This document shows, piece after piece, positions 7,347-11,530 of a DNA stretch of 11,530 nt. Positions within the stretch are counted from its first letter, which is position 1; each line of letters opens with the position of its first letter. Position numbers and translations under genes: made by a program. The notes under the pieces are model-generated. The model was not told where the DNA came from. It searched no databases and saw only the letters and a program-made list of their open reading frames with translations. This DNA is from Ophioceras dolichostomum. Its lineage: Eukaryota; Ascomycota; Sordariomycetes; Magnaporthales; Ophioceraceae. The DNA lies in contig PYST01000624.1 in the NCBI GenBank assembly GCA_003049485.1, positions 1-11,530 of the forward strand, written 5' to 3'.

Positions 7347-7591
7347 TGTAGCGGCCGTGACGGGCCTCAAGACTGAACGGCCCCACTAGCAGCGCCGGTG
7401 CACGTGCATCGCTCACGTGACCAAGGATACGTACCGTCACGTGACTAGACCCCGCACTGCATGACGTTTTCTTTGACCTTGATGTGCCTAGTGCTTTGCA
7501 CCGACTCTTCTCTTTCTCTCTCCATAGAAGAGTCTTCGTTCTAGAGCATCAATACGATGGCTGTTGAAGCCTGCGTTCCGTGATCGTGACA
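7347..7591 (+). repeat. Candidate LTR (TGTAGCG...CGTGACA)
   Basis: The 245-bp stretch begins TGTAGCG and ends CGTGACA, an imperfect terminal inverted repeat with the TG...CA ends of LTRs. Support: the adjacent polypurine tract; a diverged copy of its last ~85 bases at 7963-8048 with the same TGACA end; three CACGTG words (7401, 7414, 7438); and a pyrimidine-rich stretch near 7505-7523 like a transcription start. Flanking 5-mers (GGTAG left, GGTGC right) do not match as a target-site duplication, which fits a 3' LTR whose partner has been lost, or a rearrangement. No TATA box is visible inside. Confidence 0.5.
7503..7534. repeat. 9-bp perfect inverted repeat in the candidate LTR
   Basis: GACTCTTCT (7503-7511) and AGAAGAGTC (7526-7534) are perfect complements around a 14-base pyrimidine-rich loop. 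In RNA this would be a stem-loop in the R/U5 part of the LTR. The related copy at 7963-8048 does not keep the pairing. Confidence 0.55.
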
Positions 7592-7962
7592 GGTGCCACC
7601 GTCGAGCGTGTTTTCAGGGAGCGGGATGACGTGGCTAGAAGAAGGCGCAGACGACGGGGAGACGCTGCTAAGTCTAGTTGATGAGTAGCTAGGCTGGGGG
7701 GTGGGATTGCGATACTGAGTGAACCGCTGACTGCTAGAGGGCAGGCCGTTGTAGCACTGGCTGCTGCCGTAGCCGCGGTCGGCACCGTTGCCGAAGTAGC
7801 CCGGAGGAGGGTATTGGGTCTGGCCCGCGAAGCCGCCACGGTAGGCGGGTTGGCAGCCACTGCGAGGGTGGTGTGACGGTCGCTGTCTGCTTGCCTTCAC
7901 CGCCTTCCGGCAGAACCCCCTATTTTGGGCCAGGTTGGAAGCTTCTCTTCCAGACCTTCCCT
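7592..7962 (-). other. Minus-strand Gly/Tyr/Pro/Ser-rich frame, origin unknown
   Basis: A frame on the minus strand is open from about 7985 down to a TAG at 7541-7543. Its central part reads CQPAYRGGFAGQTQYPPPGYFGNGADRGYGSS and then becomes Ser-rich, ending LPENTLDGGT just before the LTR boundary. The first ~25 and last ~17 codons lie in the two LTR-like repeats, so only the part between them may be old coding sequence. The low-complexity composition resembles the disordered C-terminal part of an RNA-binding or Gag protein. I do not recognise a family, and no proper start codon context or domain is visible. It may be a leftover of the minus-strand Gag to the right, separated by an LTR fragment. 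Confidence 0.3.
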
Positions 7963-8048
7963 TCTTTCCCTCTTCATAGTAGAATCTTCGTCAATTGCAT
8001 CACCACATTGGCTTCCCAGCCTCTCGGCGTCCCTGATCGTGACAGGTG
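7963..8048 (+). repeat. Diverged copy of the LTR right end
   Basis: These 86 bases align with 7511-7595 with one one-base gap and roughly 70% identity by eye. Both end CGTGACAGGTG. The rest of an LTR is not found to the left, so this is a truncated LTR end. It overlaps the last ~23 codons of the zinc-knuckle Gag frame on the minus strand, which suggests that the Gag is cut at 8045/8046 and the final codons are not true Gag. Confidence 0.55.
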
Positions 8049-9338
8049 GTAGCCGCCTTGGGTGGCTGGCTGAGCGCCGCCAGCACCGGTCTGCGACTGG
8101 GCACCGGGAGTGCCGAACTTCTGGTCAGCGGTCTTCTTCTTGGTGCAAAGGCTGATTGAGTGGCCCGGCTCCTTGCAGTAAAAGCACAGGCCTTTTCGCG
8201 GCATTCCTCTGTCGTGGGGCGGCGGGTACCAGCGGCGTCAAGGACCATGGCATCAGGGTCGCGTTGCTGCTGGTTGTTGCTGTTCGCTTGTAGGAAGGAT
8301 TCGCTGGGGAATGGTTCTGGGTCTGACCAGAGCGGCTGTTCAAAAGGCTGCGCTGCGTATCGATGTGCGATTGACGGCGTAGGTTATCATCAATATCACG
8401 CAGTAGGGTGCACCATGCATGGTAGTCAGAATCGTCAGGTAGTTTGGTGGCCATGCGGACCACGGCGCTGATGTCATCTGAGACCTTGAGCCGGAGGGCA
8501 TCCAGCTTCTGCTCGTTGGTCTTTTTGCACCGGCGGGCGAGGTTTTCGAACTCGGCAAAGAACGAAGCGAAGGGAAGCTTATGCTGCTTGAGCTTGTCGA
8601 AAGAGATCTTGGCCTTTTGGCTGAGGTTGAGGACCACATACTGCTTGTTCATCGCAGACCAAAGTTGGTCAACGTGGCCCATGGCCAGTTCCCCTTTTCT
8701 TTGTACTTATCAGTGATGATCTTGTCAAAATCTTCTCGGTACTGCTCCTGGGCAGAACCGGAGAGCAGTCCCGCGATATGAGCAAGCTGTTTCCAGTCTG
8801 TATCAAAATGTTCGGCATCGACAGAGTGAATCAGAACGACGCGGGAGCGGAAGTTCTCGTAGGCAATCTGAGCTTTCTCGACACCGCCCTCGCCTGTGAA
8901 CGGCTCAGGATCATTGATGGTGCGGCGGGGGAGGGAGCGGCTCGTGGAGGGCACGCTACCATCAGTGGTCTGGGGAAGGCGGGAAATCATGTCTTTGGCC
9001 TCTTGGTAGCGGGTGGTCATGGAGTACACCTGGTGATGAAGATCGTCGGCAGCAGTCAAAGCCGAGCCAAGCTCCGCACGGGCCATGTCGAGTTCCTGCT
9101 GAAGCGCTTGATTGGTAGTGTGGAAATGATCAATGCCTTCGTTGATTGTAAGGAGCAGAGTTGCAAGCTGCTCCGCCTTGTCGTCTCCGACAGAGGCATG
9201 GCAGCTCTTCAGGAGATTAGTGCAATCGCGGCCAAGGCCGGCCTTGCGAAGGACATTGGCGACAGCGGGTGCGTTTAATAGAAGGTCGGCTGCTTGCTCG
9301 CCGAAGAGGCGCTTCTGCGTCTCATTGTGAGTAGTCAT
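7974..9338 (-). pseudogene. Second retrotransposon Gag, CCHC type, three frameshifts
   Basis: Gag packages element RNA into particles. ATG at 9336-9338 has A at -3. First fragment (9338-8649): a helical, probably coiled-coil region about residues 70-115, then the start of a Ty3-type capsid from INDPEPFTGEG (about 141). The frame shifts near 8680 and continues with DQLWSAMNKQYV and FASFFAEFENLARRC (Retrotrans_gag). It shifts again around 8300-8335 into FPSESFLQANSNNQQQRD and PDAMVLDAAGTRRPTTEE. It shifts a third time at the GG of 8191-8192 into the zinc knuckle CFYCKEPGHSISLC. The pattern DPDAMVLDA...EGLCFYC-like is typical of fungal gypsy Gag. The frame ends at TGA 7974-7976, inside an LTR-like repeat. 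No protease, RT or integrase follows. It is a different family from the large element on the left, whose fingers are C2HC. Confidence 0.82.
8145..8186 (-). other. CCHC zinc knuckle
   Basis: CFYCKEPGHSISLC fits C-x2-C-x4-H-x4-C exactly, the nucleocapsid knuckle that binds retroelement RNA. It is intact although the Gag frame leading to it is broken at 8191-8192. Confidence 0.88.
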
Positions 9339-9552
9339 GGTGATCGGGGTCTGCCTGAGTTCTGACGGAATTGCAGGATTGGGATTTTTTTTTTGTGTGA
9401 CGGGTTGTGCGCGTGAGCGCAGGGCAGGGCTGTCGCGTTTCTAGGGAAGCGGACTCGGAGAATCTGAATCTGGGTAGACCGGAATCGGAATCGGAATCGG
9501 GGTCAGAGGGTATTCAGGCGACAGCAGTGCCCAAAAAGTAGATGCAGCTTAC
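9339..9552 (-). other. Leader between candidate LTR and second Gag
   Basis: No reading frame is supported here. It holds a run of ten T (plus strand 9385-9394) and three copies of GGAATC (9481-9498). Next to the LTR the minus strand reads GTAAGCTGCATC, which partly resembles the initiator-Met primer site TGGTAGCTGCAACTC as I remember it, but lacks the TGG start. Confidence 0.35.
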
Positions 9553-9714
9553 TGTCACGGCGCAACGTATGGCTTGATATTGACTTCTAAAGCAGCATGA
9601 AAGAGAACAGAATCTAATGAGAGAATCGCCTCTGGAGACGCGATGCTAAGTGCGGGGCATGGGCGGTCACGTGACATATAAAGTACACAGGGAGGAGGGG
9701 CCAGGCCCGTGACA
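9553..9714. repeat. Candidate short or solo LTR with 8-bp terminal inverted repeats
   Basis: The stretch starts TGTCACGG and ends CCGTGACA, perfect inverted ends of a kind common in fungal gypsy LTRs. Inside is GTCACGTGAC (9666-9675) directly followed by ATATAAAG (9676-9683). If it belongs to the minus-strand Gag at 9338 it would be that element's 5' LTR, but the TATA-like word points to the plus strand. Flanks CTTAC and GGTCT are not a target-site duplication. At 162 bp it is short; the orientation is undecided. Confidence 0.45.
9666..9683 (+). promoter_or_regulatory. GTCACGTGAC palindrome next to TATA-like word
   Basis: A palindromic CACGTG site (the core bound by bHLH factors such as Cbf1-type proteins) touches ATATAAAG. 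The spacing fits a compact promoter directed rightward. The same decamer occurs at 7436-7445 in the other candidate LTR. Function is inferred from the motifs only. Confidence 0.4.
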
Positions 9715-9801
9715 GGTCTCGTCGTCGGTTGGCTTCTGCTTGAGGATCCTTGTTGGTGCATGCCTTATCACGGCCTCTGCCGCGGCGGAATCTGTGCGTG
9801 A

Positions 9802-10590
9802 CTATGGTAATGACGCGCTTGGGGAATAGCTTAGCCGTTGACGTTGATGGTGATGAGGCAGGGAGGCGGTCGTGCCGTCGGCCGCGCTCCCAGTGGCCAA
9901 AGAGGGACCCTTCTCCCAGAAATGTGGCGCCTGGGGGCTGTGCATATTAGAAGAATGGTCATCCGCGGCCCCCTCTCCATGGTCGTTCGGCACCATCCGT
10001 GGCGTACCGTTGTCAGGTTCTTGTGGTTTCAGTGGACGACCGCGTACAGTCGCTGGTGGATAAGCACGAGGTGCTGCGCTCCCGGCCGCCCTTGGCTTGG
10101 GGATGAGGCTATCCCGAGGCGGGGGGAGGGCCAAGGCCAGTGGCAGAGGATTTGTATCCACCACGGGCGTTCGAGGAGTCGAGCTGCATCGCTGCTCGCT
10201 CGGCGATTCGGTGATTGCCGCGGATTCTGTGGATGTCGCATGGCTCAACCTCCTCCAGTTTGCGGATGATGGTGACGAAGAGGAGGAAGGCGAAGACGAG
10301 GACCAGGAGGGCGTGTCCACCACCCCCTCGCATGGTACTCTTGTCCTGAAGTGCCTCTTTCCAATACTTGCGACCTCCTCCTCCGGGACGTCGTCCAGCG
10401 GAACGTTGTCAGAACTTGGGTCGCGTGTCGCTGGACGCTGCGGATCGGCGGGGATGCTCCAGAAAAGCTGGTCCAGCAGTCGAACTTTCATGTCGTAGTT
10501 ATCCCTCTGGCGCATGTAGAAGGACCTCAAGTGAAGATAGCTGTCCAGCTGGGACTGCGTGATACAGTAGAAGCGATCTGGAGTAGGCAT
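9802..10590 (-). CDS. Hypothetical fungal protein, Ser/Pro-rich C-terminal part
   Basis: I choose the ATG at 10588-10590 because it is preceded by GCCGCCGCC, a strong eukaryotic context, giving 262 residues (MPTPDRFYCITQSQLDSYLH...) and a TAG stop at 9802-9804. The same frame is open further to an ATG at 10914, but that part crosses TACCTAAGG intergenic repeats, so it is more likely upstream DNA. Residues 1-52 are rich in aromatic and charged residues and probably helical (YLHLRSFYMRQRDNYDMKVR). The rest is low-complexity: acidic near 63-75, long Ser runs (SSSSPSSSSSPSS), then Pro/Ala/His-rich. No signal peptide, membrane segment, catalytic motif or known family is recognised. No intron is needed to keep it open, though one could exist. 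It may be a real host gene or chance coding in GC-rich DNA. Confidence 0.45.
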   Translation of the reverse strand: MPTPDRFYCITQSQLDSYLHLRSFYMRQRDNYDMKVRLLDQLFWSIPADPQRPATRDPSSDNVPLDDVPEEEVASIGKRHFRTRVPCEGVVDTPSWSSSSPSSSSSPSSANWRRLSHATSTESAAITESPSEQRCSSTPRTPVVDTNPLPLALALPPPRDSLIPKPRAAGSAAPRAYPPATVRGRPLKPQEPDNGTPRMVPNDHGEGAADDHSSNMHSPQAPHFWEKGPSLATGSAADGTTASLPHHHQRQRLSYSPSASLP

Positions 10591-10914
10591 GGCGGCGGCG
10601 ATACTTCGTGCGATTTTCCCTCGATTCTCCGGGAGGTTTGTTGCGAACCGGACAGGGTTCACGAATAGAAAGGGGACGCAAGGAAAGCGAGAGGCAGAGA
10701 CTTCGATGTCCGGACTGTGAGTGTCGCCAAAAGCAGATGACTCTCGTCTTGTCAGGGAGCAATGTGGGATGACATGGTCGTGCTGGTAGTCGCGAGGGAA
10801 GCTTATCAACACGCGCAAGTAGGTACCTAAGGCACCTAAGGTAGCTAATTGGTAGGGAGGTTGCAAACAGTCATCCGACACGGGGCGCTGGTGGTAAACT
10901 GGGACATCCATCAA
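10591..10914 (-). other. Upstream flank of the hypothetical gene
   Basis: Read on the minus strand it has pyrimidine-rich stretches just upstream of the ATG (for example GCTTTCCTTGCGTCCCC), as in many fungal 5' UTRs. No clear TATA box is seen. The minus-strand frame is open but I do not consider it coding, for the reasons given for the gene. Confidence 0.35.
10817..10846. repeat. TACCTAAGG-type intergenic repeat words
   Basis: The plus strand reads TAGGTACCTAAGGCACCTAA followed by GGTAGCTAAT: repeated, partly palindromic ACCTAAGG/CCTTAGGT words. Such words are widespread in intergenic DNA of Sordariomycetes and related ascomycetes in my experience. Related AGGTAGGTAAG occurs near 11243. Confidence 0.45.
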
Positions 10915-11530
10915 TGTTTATTTGTTTTGGCGGCCGCAACGATGATGAATCAGGTAGCCAACCACCTACCGAACCTGGTTGTCTATACGGGCTTACATTT
11001 TATGTTTGTCGGCTGGCTGGCTGGGCCTTGAAATAAGCTCGTTGGGACCAGATCCTAACATCCTCCCGACGATTCGGAAGGGACCAGGCCTGCAGAGTTA
11101 TCCACTGACGACATTGTGGAAAGCTCCATGTCGGTTCTGTGGCTCTGTCATTACTGCTGGTTGTTTCCCTACACCGTGGCGTTGGGTCTCGACTTTTGTT
11201 ATCTGCCCACCTAGATATTCGGGCCGCAGAGCTTGCATAGATAGGTAGGTAAGCTAGTCTGGGCGATGGTTTGAGTATTTGTGATGTCGCTGATGGATGG
11301 AGAAGTAACTGATAATAATGCTTCTGGCACGCTGCAGCTCCATATCTTTACTTGTCGAGTCTGTTCTGTATGATGGAAAGGGTGAGCAGTCTGTTACACG
11401 GATCTCTCGAATCGGAAAGTGTTATAATGTCAGAAGATTCTACAAGCTCGTGACAAACCGGCCACCCATTGACATCCCCCCCAAAACACACCTATTTCCT
11501 TAACAAACACCAATTTGAACTCCCAATCGC
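10915..11530. other. Intergenic DNA, no gene seen
   Basis: Only short open frames without recognisable features are present. The last ~60 bases are CA-rich with few G (CCCCCCCAAAACACACC, then AACAAACACCAATTTGAAC), like the 5' leader of a plus-strand fungal gene beginning just beyond the right edge. That is a guess from composition. Confidence 0.3.

Noticed and set aside
8185..8200. Programmed frameshift before the zinc knuckle
   Set aside because: No slippery heptamer in the right phase at GAAAAGGCC, and two other frameshifts occur upstream in the same Gag.
8778..9278. Plus-strand open frame of 166 codons
   Set aside because: Antisense to the second Gag; the minus frame has the capsid motif and a sensible start.
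9385..9498. T10 run and three GGAATC units as a functional element
   Set aside because: Short simple repeats are expected by chance in such DNA; nothing ties them to a function.
9838..10498. Overlapping plus-strand frames opposite the hypothetical gene
   Set aside because: Trp/Arg/Gly-rich and acidic low-complexity translations of the complementary Ser/Pro codons; no start context or motif.
10591..10914. Longer start (10914) for the hypothetical gene
   Set aside because: The extension runs through intergenic-type TACCTAAGG repeats, while the ATG at 10590 has the better context.
11318..11503. Plus-strand frame of 61 codons near the right edge
   Set aside because: No motif, poor start context, and its end overlaps CA-rich leader-like DNA.

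Overview
The window looks like a transposon-rich stretch of a filamentous ascomycete genome, probably a Sordariomycete. Reasons: degenerate LTR retrotransposons of fungal Ty3/gypsy type, a single Ser/Pro-rich fungal-style gene with a GCCGCC-ATG start, and TACCTAAGG-type words that are common in intergenic DNA of that group. The species cannot be named from the sequence. No bacterial operon, CRISPR array, rRNA or tRNA is visible.

Positions 1-~6990 (minus strand) hold most of one Ty3/gypsy-like element, entering from the right with its leader and running off the left edge inside integrase. Order on the minus strand: leader (6987-6396), Gag N-terminal part (6395-5544), Pro-rich and capsid-like Gag, an Arg/Asp-rich repeat, two classical C2HC zinc fingers, a retropepsin-like protease, reverse transcriptase (1876-983), RNase H and the start of integrase (1082-87). 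The reading frame was once continuous. It is now broken by in-frame TAG (5544-5546) and TAA (1877-1879), a one-base shift near 1082, a stop at 87-89, and an imperfect ~175-bp tandem duplication with a single N (5075) on its junction, which is probably an unmerged contig overlap. Protease and RNase H also carry substitutions at catalytic motifs.

Positions ~7000-8050 are a junction zone: a 14-bp inverted repeat containing a TATAAAA word, a short plus-strand Lys-rich reading-frame tail, a polypurine tract, a candidate LTR of about 245 bp (7347-7591), and a diverged copy of that LTR's last ~85 bp at 7963-8048. Between the two copies a minus-strand Gly/Tyr/Pro/Ser-rich frame stays open.

Positions 8046-9338 (minus strand) are a second, different retrotransposon Gag with a CCHC zinc knuckle, broken by three frameshifts and with no pol after it. 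A short candidate LTR (9553-9714) with perfect 8-bp terminal inverted repeats lies upstream.

Positions 9802-10590 (minus strand) carry the only plausible host gene, a hypothetical protein with a Ser/Pro-rich disordered C-terminal part. The DNA from 10591 to the right edge is its upstream flank plus intergenic sequence. I found no convincing new biological system. The best leads are the C2HC-finger Gag, the shared GTCACGTGAC palindromes in the two candidate LTRs, and the pattern of disabling transitions.
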